Counted from the stretch's first letter, positions 21,211 to 33,034 are shown. The stretch is 64,000 nucleotides of DNA from Blasia pusilla (GCA_050084515.1 CM114272.1:42718001-42782000), one strand, 5' to 3'. The notes: a model not told the origin generated them from the letters alone. Numbers and translations: made by a program.

Positions 21211-21760
21211 GCGAATCCACATCGTCATACAACATACATCGCTGACATACCATACTCACATACATACATGACATAGACGAGAGCATCCACAAACATAAGT
21301 GTACCACAACTGAAATCTGTAAAAGACCTATTGTCATAAAACACGTATAGAATCATATACAATCGAGCCAAACCCACTCCACGATGGGAGAATCTAGGTC
21401 AAAGCTTGCGGGAAACACCATAGCCAAGAGCTCTACTCACTATCAAGACTAACTCCCAACGCAACAAACTCGACTAAAAAAACTGACTGTTCTTTGGATG
21501 CACTCCACACTATATCCTCCAACCTAAGAGCGGGCCCTATTGGGAAAGTCACCCCCAACCCTATGTATGAAACCGCATCTCTACCTAGCCACTACGGTCC
21601 TACATAAGGTATGGCCTCTACTAGCACACTATACTCTACGACATAATCCGTATGGTCATGACAGTTGTTGTGCGAATCCACATTGTCATACAACATACAT
21701 CGTTGACATACCATACTCACATACATACATAACATAGACGAGAGCATCCACAAACATAAT
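21211..21760 (-). repeat. Probable LTR of gypsy A, with an 88-bp flanking duplication
   Basis: Bases 21,411-21,664 match 26,791-27,058 in the same orientation (CATAGCCAAGAGCTCTACTC, GTCACCCCCAACCC, ATAAGGTATGGCCTCTACTA). The right copy has an extra 16 bp or so. On the minus strand both begin TGTCATGA. They bracket minus-strand gypsy coding sequence, so they are probably its LTR remnants. An 88-bp block (GCGAATCCACATCGTCATAC...) occurs at 21,211-21,298 and again at 21,672-21,759, on both sides of this LTR piece. Confidence 0.55.
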
Positions 21761-21944
21761 TATATCACAACTCGCCCCCCTAACTAGCGGTTAGGTCCCT
21801 CTAACTCCCAGGTAGCCCTATACATCTACTACATCCTATACACCTTCGTGGGTGCACGAATCAGAAGGCCGGATGCTAGGTTGCCCCATCATTAGTCGCA
21901 CATCTGTAATCCATATCATGCAAAGATCAAGTCATCTACCTCTC

Positions 21945-22406
21945 CTAAATACATCGATGACAAACCCACCTTCCAATAAGAACAACATCCATACGTGGAG
22001 TCAAACACATCATGTGCCAACCCCTAGAACATCGATCACACACCAACATATGGGTTGCATTACCAGCAGACCCACACAACATGCACCTCAAGCTAGCACG
22101 TATCATGGCTAAGCTTGGATCAACAGTACCATCCACATTTGGAAGATGACATGGGGCACAATTACGCACATGGTCCTTCCAAAAAACTCCATCACAACCC
22201 TCCAACATGAGAACTCCACAAGCTAACACCTCGCGCACTCGTAAAATAGTGCGGCATGCCGTCACGTCCAACGTTGTTCGATGCAATCTGCTGCAAATAG
22301 ACATAGTCCCCCACATGAAACCTACGAATCGATGGTCGATAACCTCCACCCCAAATGGTTGCATACCGCAACATATCTCTATGTTGAGCAATGGCAAGAT
22401 TCTCAA
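21945..22406 (-). pseudogene. Gypsy A polyprotein C-terminus with PHD finger
   Basis: Read on the minus strand, the frame follows the integrase after a frameshift near 22.27 kb. It includes the linker HVRNCAPCHLPNVDGTVDP and then a complete PHD zinc finger: CMLC, 11 residues, CDRC, SRGWHMMC, 14 residues, CHRC. This is the C4HC3 pattern, with the conserved Trp two residues before the last Cys pair. PHD fingers usually read histone H3 tails. Here the finger sits where chromoviruses carry a chromodomain, so it may guide integration. The frame ends shortly after the finger. Confidence 0.75.
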
Positions 22407-22767
22407 AGGCTGTTGGCATAACTCTCCGAAAGAGCTCTGCCCGCTGAGAACACACCCTCATCCACATCTCTGGGTCATCAAGGTTCACCATCTCACTAGA
22501 CTCCCGACGAATTGCTGCTGGCAAGTCTGAATCTCGGCCGTATAACAGAAGATAAGGTGAGAAGGAAGCCAAGGATGCTTGGCGACTAAACCTATACCCC
22601 ATGGCTAACCATGGCAACTGAATATCCGAGTCTCCAAGATGCCCCTTCTGTAGGCCATACTTGCGCAATGCCCTCTTCACCGTCTGAACCACACGCTCAG
22701 CCAAACCATCCGCCTCTAGATGATCTCGAGACGTGGTCTGATGATCAATCAACGCCTTGTCACACAA
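22192..22767 (-). pseudogene. Gypsy A integrase, catalytic core C-part
   Basis: Minus-strand frame with HLEADGLAERVVQTVKRALR, the segment holding the catalytic Glu of the DDE integrase. It continues with PWLAMGYRFSRQASLASFSP, YLLLYGRDSDLP and VGDYVYLQQ, typical of plant Ty3/gypsy integrases. The preceding piece (22,767-22,950) reads, in shifted frame, VEHFSKWIELVALPDK and AEVLTEQGTKF, where the usual second catalytic Asp (TDQG) is Glu. A stop codon follows. The enzyme is therefore dead in this copy. Confidence 0.75.
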
Positions 22768-22950
22768 GATCTTAAACTCACTCTAAAACTTTGTACCCTG
22801 TTCGGTCAGCACTTCAGCTGGTGCACCAAAATGACTAAGCACTCTATCTAGAAACGCGTAGGATGTTCCCTCAATTGCCTTGTCAGGTAATGCCACCAAC
22901 TCAATCCACTTGGAGAAGTGCTCCACCATCACCAACACATATCAATGATG

Positions 22951-24021
22951 TCATACAGTCAACGGTAACGGTCCTGCAAAGTCCACACTCCAACGGTAAC
23001 CCAACCCCATAATAGGCAAGGGGTGTAACTGTGGTGTAGGGACATTGAATGATGCCCTCACCTGGTCAGAAACCATACAACGTGATTCCAACTGCTGCAC
23101 CTGAGTATGCATGCCACGCCACCAATACTGACCAAGGAGTAAGCTATACGTACGCTTTATCCCAAAATGTCCCAACTCCTCATGGGCATGTCGCACAATG
23201 CGCTCTCTCTGATCCAAATGCGGCACTACTCGTATTCTACCATCCTCCCACACACGGAGAATATGTGTTCCCTCCAATCGATATCTCTTAGCACGTTGAA
23301 GAACATGGTCTCGCTCCTTGGCACTCACTATGCCTGGCACCCTACTGGTCCGTAGGAACTCCAGCACCAACGTATCATCATGAATATCACGCTGATCGGT
23401 ACCACCATCTCCAACCTTAGGATCTGAAGGCTGGCCATCTACCCTCTGACTAGAGTAAGATGCCATGTGGTCCTCCATACTAGAGTCCACTCCTAACCAA
23501 CATAAAAAGGCAGATGCATGCCAGCCTGGCACCATCTCCTCATCAACCTCGCCATGCCATCTAGCCCCAGTTGCATCCTCTTGGCTAGTACATGGGTTCC
23601 TACTCAACCCATTAGCATCAAGGTTGGAAACTCCAAGTCTATGTACCACCTGGAAGTCATACTCCTGTAAGATAAGAGCCCACCGTGCAAGCTTCCTTGT
23701 AAGCTTGTCAGACTCCATCAACCACTTGAGTGGGTGGTGATCAGTAACAAGGGTAAACTATGTGCCAAACAAGTAACACCTAAAGTGTGCCACATCCCAC
23801 ACTATTGCCAAGCACTCTCCCTCATATGAACTATAGCGCGACTCCGCTGCATTATTCGAATGACTTGCATAGGCCACCACAAACTCCATGTGCTCATCAT
23901 CATGTTGTGTCAACATCGCTCCAAGTCCCAACCTACTCCAATCAGTGTGTAAGTGAAATGGGCGCCCTCTGATAGGTCTCCTCAAGATAGGCGCCGCCAC
24001 CAACTGGGCCTTAAGCTCCAC
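22951..24021 (-). pseudogene. Gypsy A RNase H, zinc-binding domain and integrase N-part
   Basis: One minus-strand frame interrupted by a single TAG near 23,757. Order: end of reverse transcriptase (FVELKAQLVAAPIL), RNase H (HTDWSRLGLGAML, YASHSNNAAESRYSSYEGE, TDHHPLKWLMESDKL, HRLGVSNLDANGLSR), a spacer, the HHCC-like zone (RIVRHAHEELGHFGIKRTYS, WWRGMHTQVQ), then the integrase start SVDFAGPLPLT with the first catalytic Asp. The second Cys pair of the HHCC motif is changed (LESRCMVSD), another sign of decay. The reading is lost at 22,951 by frameshift. Confidence 0.8.
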
Positions 24022-24052
24022 AAAAGCTCTCTCACTTGTGAGAGAGCTTTTG
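24021..24052. repeat. 15-bp palindrome at gag/pol junction
   Basis: CAAAAGCTCTCTCAC (24,021-24,035) is exactly inverted at 24,038-24,052 with a 2-nt spacer. It lies where gag-like sequence joins directly to the end of reverse transcriptase, with most of RT missing. One arm derives from the RT frame. This is a foldback deletion scar. Confidence 0.75.
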
Positions 24053-24410
24053 TCGGGCTAGTTGGCATAGTAGGAGCACTACTACCAATACCACCATGGG
24101 TGATAGACACATAGCCTGGAGACCAATATTGTTTCCACGCCATAATCTCAACAACATGGTCCTTCCTAAACTCATGGTAATCATCCATAGGTGGTCCCTC
24201 CAAGTGCTGAAACAATCCCTTCCAAGCCAAGAAGGGTGTAAATAACGTGGCGTTCCGCAACATCTGTATATCACACCACGTATCAAACTCCTGCATGAAG
24301 TCCTCCAACTCAATGATGCCCACTGCACCCGAGTATCTTCGTGGGTCCTTCATGGCCCCATATATCCCGTCCATGTCCCAAATCAATGGATCTGCAACAT
24401 TCGATAACAA
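24053..24410 (-). pseudogene. Gypsy A gag fragment
   Basis: Minus-strand frame containing IIELEDFMQEFDTWCDIQ, LFQHLEGPPMDDYHEF and MAWKQYWSPGYVS. It is homologous to the plus-strand frame at 29,167-29,475 (LDDFIQEFDTWCDF, LFQYLEGPPMDDYMEF), so A and C are the same family. These are retrotransposon capsid-region sequences. The N-terminal side is interrupted by the solo LTR at 24,472, and the C-terminal side ends at the palindromic deletion scar. Confidence 0.7.
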
Positions 24411-24471
24411 TGTAGAAGACTCAGTGTTTGGAATACCCTCGTCCTCCTCTTCATCAACCGTCGGAAGTGGA

Positions 24472-25660
24472 TGTAATGTACCAGAGTTTCTATTTTACAG
24501 TCGTTTTAATAAGTTCGATCCCCAAGAGGATCATTGTTTGATGAAAAGAGAGTTCGGAATTACAATTATGTTGTAATAGTTGTATTTAACTTTGGGTGAG
24601 TTATATTCAATGTCTTATCAATATCTTCTGATCTTTCTTAGTACCAAAGGATCTTTTCTCGATTCTCTCTAGTGGAATTGACAACATGTTCAGGTAGATT
24701 TTCCTCTCGACATCAAGAAACCTCACAGAGATCTCAACACAAAAGCTGACTTCTCCTACTTTTGGAACTCAATCCGTCTCGGCAGGTTACTCTCTGTCAA
24801 ACAGATTTCCTACTACTCATGTTGATTATTTCATTGATGAGGAAGGTTTGTCTGATTCACTCTTCACTCTATAGACCCAAAAAGAATACTCAGACATAAG
24901 CATCCCACATCAAAATGAATGAATGATTGCTTTACTACTCCATTAAGAACGAGAAAGCTTCAAAGTGTATACAAGCTCGAGAGGGTACTACTCTCTTGCT
25001 CGGACCATTACTACAACATAAGGACTTCGTAAGAGAATGATGATTATGGCTTCTGCCTTGCTTCTTAAATATTCGCTGGAGTGGAAGTGATCCAAAGATT
25101 CCAAACGTTCTTGATGAAGCTAGTGTCTCTTCACTATTTCTAACTACCTAGATCTATGGTTCTCTTAGCTTTTCCTACGATCCCTGTGAGTCCGCGGTAC
25201 AAAACTGTATTTACTACTAATTTGATAGAAAGGGTCGCGCCTTTCCTAGTCTAACTGTTCTAACATGTGTCGCTTGAAATCACAGTCCTTCTTAGCTTCG
25301 CTTTGCTGGACTTCATGAGGACGAAGTACTCCATGCTTCGTTCTTATTTCTGGTGCTTCGTGCTTCGTACAAGAGCGAAGTACTTCTTTCTTCTTTTCTT
25401 CCTGCTTCGTTATATAGCGAAACACTTCGTAGACAAAGCTTCGTTGAGCTTCGTTCTGAGTCTTGAGACTTTGTTATTGCGTTTTCCTCTCCTCTAAGGC
25501 AAATCCTTGATCTTCCATCTCTCTGCCTTGTCCCACAAGCTTCGTGATTCACTCATTCTTCCTCATAATAATAAATAATCATAATCAAAATCATAATATA
25601 CAAGAGTCTTCGTTGAATAAAAGGATATATTCTTCAAGAGTACAAAATTGTGGGTATCAC
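24472..25660. mobile_element. Solo LTR, family S copy 1, with 5-bp target duplication
   Basis: The 1,189-bp sequence begins TGTAATGTACC and ends GTGGGTATCACA, the TG...CA form of an LTR. It is flanked by GTGGA on both sides (24,467-24,471 and 25,661-25,665). Read on minus it starts TGTGATACCCACA. Homologous to 29,589-30,975 (CAGGTTACTCTCTGTCAAAC against TAGGTTACTCATTGTCAAAT). No coding sequence. The 3' half is rich in CTTCG/CGAAG. It inserted into gypsy A. Confidence 0.8.
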
Positions 25661-25665
25661 AGTGG

Positions 25666-26790
25666 AAAAGGTAGCCGATGCCTGAATCCACTCCGTGTGA
25701 AACCACCATTGTCCGCACCACAGTCCCCAAACAGACCATCAGACAGCTCCGTGATGGCCAACGCCAATGCCGCACCACCACCAAATTACCACCACTAAGT
25801 AACCAAGTGACGTCGATGTCGCTGTACTATTCTAGCTCTACTAGCTATGGGTGTAGGCAACCTAACCTGTCAGCAGCACAAGAAGCCTCCCACGGTCTAC
25901 TCGTCACAAGCTGTATACTGGCATAGTTAAGAACTCAGCAGTTAAGCGTCTTCCATGCAGAATAGCCCAAACATGGGTGACCAGTTATGCAACACTCAGA
26001 TCATAAATCCTGCAAAAACTTCCTCATGCCCAAGCGAGCAAGCTTTCTTGCTTGCTCCTTGCTCCTTACTCCGCCTCTCACGCCCACTCGTCCCGAGCTA
26101 CCACGAGTTGCCTGGAAACCTCAAAACGCCAAGAGATGCTCGAGACATGCCCCTATCGCCCCTATCGCCACGCTTCGCCATGCCTTGCTATGGAGAGAGG
26201 CCCAACCAGGGTGCCCCCAACGGGATAGGCGTCTCCAAAAATGAACGAGTCACCAACCCACCAGCCCCTCCGATCCGCTGTCCACCATAGTCAGACCTTA
26301 AGCTAGTCCGTGAAATTTTGATCAGAAATTACTCCACAAATCCTTGACCAAAATTAAATCTGTTTCAACCAAAATTCAATTGACCACCATAGCTATATCT
26401 CCACAAAAAATCAGCTACAATCGAGCTCTGTATTCCGAGCTAAAAATCAGACAAACTTGCTGTCCATACACCTCGAGAATCACAATTCTGACAACGCTTC
26501 CGCCCAGTTTCATGCACGTAGAAATCCGCAACGCTCCACACACTCAAGCAGATAGCTTCTCATGAGATCACAATATAAGTAGCAACAGGAACCTCTCACC
26601 CGATCTGCATGAACTTCAACAGAGCTTCCGCACTCCAAGCTCTCCACAGCAGAAAACCGTCGAACACGAACCAGAATCTTGAATCCTTGATAACTTCCAA
26701 CTCCCTTGACGAAATCCGGCGATCTAAAGCACGTTGGAAAGCTCTCAGAAAGGCGCTTCTTTCCCAATCAACCACGCACCAGATTCAAGA
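25666..26790 (-). other. Gypsy A 5' non-coding region
   Basis: Lies between the solo LTR and the upstream LTR remnant. C-rich on plus, with no protein family recognisable in its short frames. By position it is LTR or leader sequence of gypsy A. Confidence 0.4.
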
Positions 26791-27058
26791 GGAAACACCA
26801 TAGCCAAGAGCTCTACTCACCACCAAGGCTAACTCCCAACGCAACAGGCTCGACTCAAAGAACTGATTGTTCTTTGGGTGCACTCCACACTATATCCTCC
26901 AACCTAAGAGCGGGCCCTTTTGGGAAAGTCACCCCCAACTGAGTAACCCCCAACCCTATATATGAAACCGCATCTCTACCTAGCCATAACGGTCCTACAT
27001 AAGGTATGGCCTCTACTATCACACTATACTCTACGACATAATCCGTATCATCATGACA
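26791..27058 (-). repeat. Second LTR-like copy flanking gypsy A
   Basis: Direct repeat of 21,411-21,664. It ends TCATGACA at 27,058 (minus-strand start TGTCATGATGATACGG). It contains an extra ACTGAGTAACCCCCA-type duplication near 26,940 that the other copy lacks. Confidence 0.55.
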
Positions 27059-29160
27059 TCTATCATGAGAATGGTATAAAGAATTAGCAGACTATTCGGG
27101 TGTAACTTCGTCCCAAGATATCGGATGAGGTTAGCGACATATCTGTTATATTGGAGAGCATCGTTTATAGCGATATTCCTATTTTCGTTTTAGACCGTCA
27201 CGTGACCTGTAGACCAATTCAATAGTCATCTAGTAACCTGTGCATGCAGATTACCGTTGGTAAGGCTATTTTTGGGGGAAGAGCAAAAAAAAAAGGTTCT
27301 TCCCAAGGATATAAGAGTGAGAGAGATGGCTTTCTCAAGCCATCATTTCCATGTTGAGCTTAGGAGCACCTCTCTTACATAGACGTGTGTGGGTGTGTAA
27401 GAGTTAGGGTACTAGCCTCCAGATTCCCTCATAGCAGAGGATGGATGTGGTTCGATATGCCGATGTAAATTCATGAATGGAGTTTTAGGCCGGGTCAGCC
27501 ATTTTTACTACTCAGATTTTACATGAGAAAGATGCAAGGAGCACGGAATTTTTTGGTTGTAGGTAGGCAAGCGAGTTTCCTCGGTTGGTGAGCCCTTGGA
27601 GACGCGTGTGTGGCATTTTGTGTGTTATTTTCTGTTCCAAAGATTGTGTACAGAAGCGTTGCTAATTTTTCTCAAATTTTTGCCGATAACGGATTAGAGT
27701 AGAGCAGCAGCAGAGTGGCGGACATGGTGCTCGAGTGTAGCACAGAATATAGCATTGACGGGAGAACGGCGGGATGTCGGGAAGGAGAGGAAGAGGAGAG
27801 CTTTGCCTTGCAGCCGTCGGGGAGTGTTAAGGAAAAGGCGGGGGTAGTGTTAAGAAAACACGACTAGAGACTAGGGTGAGGTTGTAGCTCACTAGATTAG
27901 CACTGAGTTAGGGCGTATGTACGCCACGAGGCAATTTGGTATAGCCGGGGAGTCAAGATCGCAAGGTCATAGGGGCCGTACAGCCACAAGGCTGAAGGGA
28001 AGAAGAAGGCTGAAGGGAAGGCTTGTGGGCTAGCCGTATAGGGCGGCGTGCCACAACAGCCGGAGCCTGTAGATGGCGGGGTGGAGGTCGGGACCAGGGT
28101 CTGGGTAGTTTTTTGGCGAGAACCGGTACAATTCCGGTATCTACAGACCAGAACGGTAATTTTTGATATTTTCTTGAATCCGGCCGGCTAAAGAGATACA
28201 AATACAAAGGAGAACCTCTGTATTTTGCCGGTTTTTTGCCGTTGATCTGCAAAGTGATTTGCGAAATACAGTCTAGCCTGTTTTTGTAGGCAAATTTTAA
28301 ATCAATTAGAAATTCTCAAATTTAACCGGCTAACAATACTCGTAACCCCAAGTCTCCCCGATCAATGGAAGGGATATCATTGATGTGGTTGGTCCAGCGG
28401 ACATGGTCGATGAGGTATATGGTTGGCTATTGGTGTGGTGATTTGGATTACGTAGTAGGAGGGATTTTTTATGACATGGTACTTGCAGGTCGTGAATCAC
28501 GAGTGGTGACGGGGCTTGCTATCCGTTGAGGGTTTGCCATAGGATTTTACCGATGGACCCGAGTGTAGTTGCCGACGAGTAGTGCACATCCACCAACGAG
28601 AGGTCCACGTGTTGTGCAAGGATATGGTTGTGTTGCAGAGGTTGCTGTACCACATGGAGGTGTGAGTGTTGACGGTGCCGTAGGGTGAAGGGCGTGATTA
28701 AGTTATCCATTCTAGTCCCTTTTTCCCGCACTTATCTTGGAGTGTTGGATATCAGGCAGTTGTAGGTGTTAGATGGATGTAGAGATGGTGACGAGTGTAG
28801 AATCCTTTCATGTGTGCATGTTGGTGGATATACGGCGGTTGCCGAGTAGGGATTGCGTGTATGGCCCGAGAGAGACTGTTAGTAGCTTAGGTGAGTTAGC
28901 TGGGAGGCTCATGGTGAGCCCAAGTGTTGAGTGTGCGTGAGACCATGCATGTCATCACACGATTATCATTAGCGTAGGTGAGTTAGTGAGGAGTGTGGGA
29001 GACTCTTGGTGAGTGTGAGTGCTTGAGCGGGTGAGACAAGGTTATCATCACAATGTTCTTCCACGGTTCGGAAAGATGAGGTAGTACGAGTAGTAGTAGT
29101 GGAGTGACATGGAGTGTTGTGAGGTATTGAGGGGTTTTGAGTGAGGAACCATCCTGACTC
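27059..29160. other. Gene-less stretch upstream of gypsy C gag
   Basis: Mixed to G-rich DNA, probably LTR and leader of element C. A duplicated block lies at 28,885-29,040 (GTGAGTTAGCTGGGAGGCTC and GTGAGTTAGTGAGGAGTGTG). Short repeats AAGGCTGAAGGGAAG occur at about 27,990-28,020. No coding region recognised. Confidence 0.35.
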
Positions 29161-29166
29161 GCATCC

Positions 29167-29588
29167 GTGGTTGGATCGTCATTACTAGACAATGGGTCTA
29201 GTGAGGAGATCGTAGACGGGGACGCTGATATATGGAGAGAGATGGACAACATGGGCCATCGGGGCATGCATCGTTTCTCGGATGCCATAGGCATCATAGA
29301 TCTTGATGATTTCATCCAAGAGTTCGACACGTGGTGCGACTTCCACAAGATACAGACCCCTATGCGATTCAACCCTTTTATGGCATGGAAGAGGTTGTTC
29401 CAATACTTGGAGGGTCCGCCGATGGATGACTACATGGAGTTCCCATCTCTTTGCTCTTTAGAGATTGATGCCTAGAGGGTGTATTGGGTGCCAGAGTATA
29501 TGTCCACTAGTGGCCACGAGGCGTATGATGGGATAGTGAGAGCGGAGAGACCTACACCATCAACTCGGAGACTAGGTGGAGAGGATGG
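29167..29588 (+). pseudogene. Gypsy C gag, N-terminal part
   Basis: The plus-strand frame contains IIDLDDFIQEFDTWCDFH, FMAWKRLFQYLEGPPMDDYM and, after a stop, VYWVPEYMSTSGHEAYDG. It matches the gag of gypsy A. The frame runs into the LTR insertion at 29,589 and resumes after 30,975. Confidence 0.7.
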
Positions 29589-30975
29589 TATAATGTACAA
29601 CTCATGGAAAAAGGTACTCTTTTAATCGCAAAGTACTAAGTTCGTTCCCAAGAGATCACGGTTTCTTGAGTAAAGAGAGGTTTTATAAGAAAAAATCAAG
29701 AATAACTCCTTTACTAATTACAATAATTAAGTCTTCACTAGTACAAAAGAACAAAATGGTTTTCTTCCCTCTTGGAAAAAGACTCTTCTCAAGTGCAAAC
29801 GAAGACTCTTGCAAATCTTGAATAACAAAGCTCCAACAAAGATCTCAAAGAGACCTGAAGAAGATAGAGGCTCATCCTATTTTCAGAACTAAATATGTCA
29901 GGGTAGGTTACTCATTGTCAAATAGCTTTCCTACGCTCTTCTTGATTATCTTCTGGAGTTTCAAAATCACAACACTAAACTCTCATCCCTACTAGAGCCC
30001 AATAAGATTCTACACTCAACTTCGTACATCAGAAAGCATGAGAGAAGACACTTCTTTTGCATCAAAGAGTGGAAGACTAGAAAGTATTGCTAGCTTCAAA
30101 GAGGCTTGGATCATCCCCATAGAACTCCTTACACAATCCACCAAGATTTACTAGGAAACTCAAGATACAAAGGAATAACCCCTTGTTCTTCTTCTCTATT
30201 CTTTAAATAGTCTCTTTGTACAATTCCTCGGTCTTTCTATTCTACTCTAGATTTCTAACTATTAATCCTATCCTCCTCGGTTCAGATTCTCCAACCCTTC
30301 ATCTTCCTAAGACGGTTGGTTGCATTGGTGAGTCAGTTTCGCTCCCTTTTAAACAGTTGCGCCTCCTCATTTCCGGCTTCCAAAACTTCCACGACGATTC
30401 GGTCTTCAAAGTCTTTGTGCTCTTCGTAGTCCTATCTTTGCGATCCCATCTTCGTGAAGATCTTTTCCTAATGCTGCTGTGAAGAGTACTCCTTCGACTT
30501 TCTTTCTTTCCGCTTTTTGTGAAGACTCTTTAATTCCTCTTCCTCTTCCTCTTCCTTCTTAGATTTCTTAGTCTTTGCTCTTGGATCTTCGGTCTTTGTT
30601 CTTTGTACCCAATCTTTGCACAAAGACTACCTTCAATCTTCTCTTACAAAGAATCTTTCTCTTGTCTTTGTTGACACTCTTCACCACTATTCCTGTTACG
30701 GTCTTCCTTGTGAAGTACCCGCACTTTTTATTCTAACTTCTTTTTCCATTTTTTCCTACTTTTACACAATTCTCCCTCTTCCAAGACAATCCTTTATCTC
30801 TTATTATCTCTTGTTCTTTCATCAGAGTTCTATCAATCAATATTTTCACACAATTTCGGTAAAGTATACGTCTTTATTTTCTGTATTGAGTCTTTAGTCT
30901 TCACTCAAGGAAGACTTCTGTACGAAAAATGCTCTTTCTGTCAAAATTTCAAAAATGTGGGCACTTCATATGACA
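29589..30975. mobile_element. Solo LTR, family S copy 2, splitting gypsy C gag
   Basis: About 1,387 bp, from TATAATGTACAACTC to GTGGGCACTTCATATGACA, homologous along its length to 24,472-25,660. The first bases differ from TG, and I cannot see a clean target duplication, so it is older or damaged. Plus-strand bases 30,200-30,950 are strongly pyrimidine-rich. Confidence 0.65.
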
Positions 30976-31400
30976 GTGAGAGTGGTGAGGTGGTAGAGAC
31001 CTCTCGTGGTAGAGGACTGCCAAGATTCAGTCCTACAATGGAGTTCTTCCGACATTTGGGGAGGAGCTACTAGGACGTGCAGATCGACAAGTTGAAGAGT
31101 CTACAAGATTTTCAACGGAGATTAGGTGAGAGTCTGAGGGAGGTGTTCACACGCATTCGATGGTTGATCGTTGCCAAATATGGGGTGACTGAGGCGTAGT
31201 TAGTACAGTATTGGTGTGGGGTGTTGGACGAGGAGCTACGGAGGAGAGTTCGGGATGCAATGTTGCTTCACAAAGCGAAGCCCACATTGAAGGTGGTCTT
31301 CAAGTTGTCTCAACAGATAGAGCTCAATATAAGTGAGGAGCATGTGGTGCCCACGGGATTTTCACGGGATTCGACGGGTCGACAAGTAGGAGTAGACCCA
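30976..31400 (+). pseudogene. Gypsy C gag, C-terminal part
   Basis: The frame continues with VQIDKLKSLQDFQRRLGES, VFTRIRWLIVAKYGVTEA, then YWCGVLDEELRRRVRDAML and VVFKLSQQIELNISEEH. This is a typical retrotransposon gag (capsid) pattern. It is broken by stops at about 31,064 and 31,197. No nucleocapsid zinc knuckle or protease follows, so the element is truncated here. Confidence 0.65.
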
Positions 31401-31894
31401 CATGTGTCCTAGCATGCACCAGTACCACAGGAGCGGGCCAATGGGCCCACAGGGCAGGGCCAAAACGGCCCTATCGTGCGCATATACATCGCTACACAAC
31501 ATACATCGTTGTAACACACACGATTCCATACTAACTGATGGCATCCAAACAACGAGACAAGAAGTACCAAAATATCTCCAATACTCAATCCCTATCAAAA
31601 ATTGGGGAGCACTTCCGCGCGCCACTCTTCCATACGAAAAATCGACAAAGGAAACATAAAAAATGAGTAGCTCCGGCTCTGGTGAGCACTCCCATGAACC
31701 GCTCAATGGGGAATACAATCCCCAACTTGCAAAACTAGCGAGTGACTAATGAGCTCCTCCATGAAGCTCTCACACTCATCTCATTCTCTCTTTGTAAATC
31801 AAGATCTAATCTCTCTCACAATACCATAGTTCTCACATGTGTGCACTATCACATGTCTCTTTCAATATCAAACCAAATCTACTCTCCTAATGAG

Positions 31895-32325
31895 TAGATT
31901 TGGCTTGGGTTACCTTCACAAGGCAAGGGACCATAGCTCCGCTGTCTTGTGCCAAGAGGTTCAACCAAAAGAGAATAAGCTCTCAAACTCTCTCTCCTTG
32001 AGGTACATCTCTCCCCTCTTCCAAGCTTTCTCCATGGTAACCTATGCTCCCAAGTCATCTCCTTGTCCCTTGACCTGATGTTGGAGGTCAAGGGCCACTT
32101 ACCAAAAGTATAAAGTTGACCATATATTCAAAATGGGACTTACCTAAAATAGTAAATTTCTCAATATGGCTCCAAATGAGGCGAAATGAAGGGGAAACCT
32201 ATTCTCTCAGGTTTCCCGTGGCCTGAGCAGGTCATCCTTGACCTCTTGAGCATATCCTCCACTACTAGATCTCATCGATTTATCCTAAAAAAGTGACAGC
32301 CCGTACAAACATATAATTCCCAACA
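31895..32325 (-). mobile_element. Dispersed LTR-like repeat, copy 2
   Basis: Reverse-strand copy of the repeat at 8,690-9,070. On minus it begins TGTTGGGAATTATATGTTTG and includes TTAGGATAAATCGATGAGAT, GAGCCATATTGAGAAATTTA and GGTTACCATGGAGAAAGC. Related sequence may extend down to about 31,740. TG at the start and the lack of coding content suit a solo LTR. Confidence 0.55.
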
Positions 32326-32329
32326 AGGA

Positions 32330-33030
32330 CCAGATTGGCTTGTTGGACGTTGGTGGGTCACATAGGCAAAGGGACTTCCCACAACATAGAAAAGGGTCAC
32401 GGGCGCCTCCAATTTCTAAGGAGCCATAGAGGATGGCCCCACCATAATTACAGTATGATCATTGTCACCGATATTGTCACACTAGGGATAGGTTTTATGA
32501 TCTTTGCCGCGAGGTACGCCCAAAGCTAAGCAGAGGACTTGGAGGCAAGAGAATCGATGGAGATTTAGTGGTGGATGATCGTGGTGGTAGAGTGCCATTA
32601 CCAGTCACAAGAGATGGAGGACGTACAGCCGATGCATTAAACGTGATATTTGAAAAAGCATCTTCTACTTTAACTATGAAGTATGCTACTGGTGTGAGAA
32701 TGAATCTCATCAAATCAACTTCCCATCAAGTTCCAAGATCAAGAGCATAAGTAGCATTAAAAGTATGGAGAAGAAAAAGATCCCATCTTATCTCATACGT
32801 ATATTTTATAAAAATACTAGGCATATTTTCTTGGATTTTTTCAAGAAAATCAAGTTTGAGATATACGAGAAGGAAGAGATTAAGAAGCAAAAGTTAAAAG
32901 CTACAGGTCATGTACGCCCATATATCAATACTCACCCTCAACGAAAGTGAGAGTTTTGAATCTAACATGTTGTCCATGTCTTCTATCGAGAAGGCATAAG
33001 ATATATTGATAATTGATGATGGTTGATCCA
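32330..33030 (+). other. Unassigned stretch with a short frame
   Basis: A 60-codon plus frame (32,568-32,750) contains TRDGGRTADALNVIFEKASS and looks protein-like but matches no family I can name. It could be a remnant of a transposon or gene. The rest has no recognisable feature. Confidence 0.25.
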
Positions 33031-33034
33031 TATA

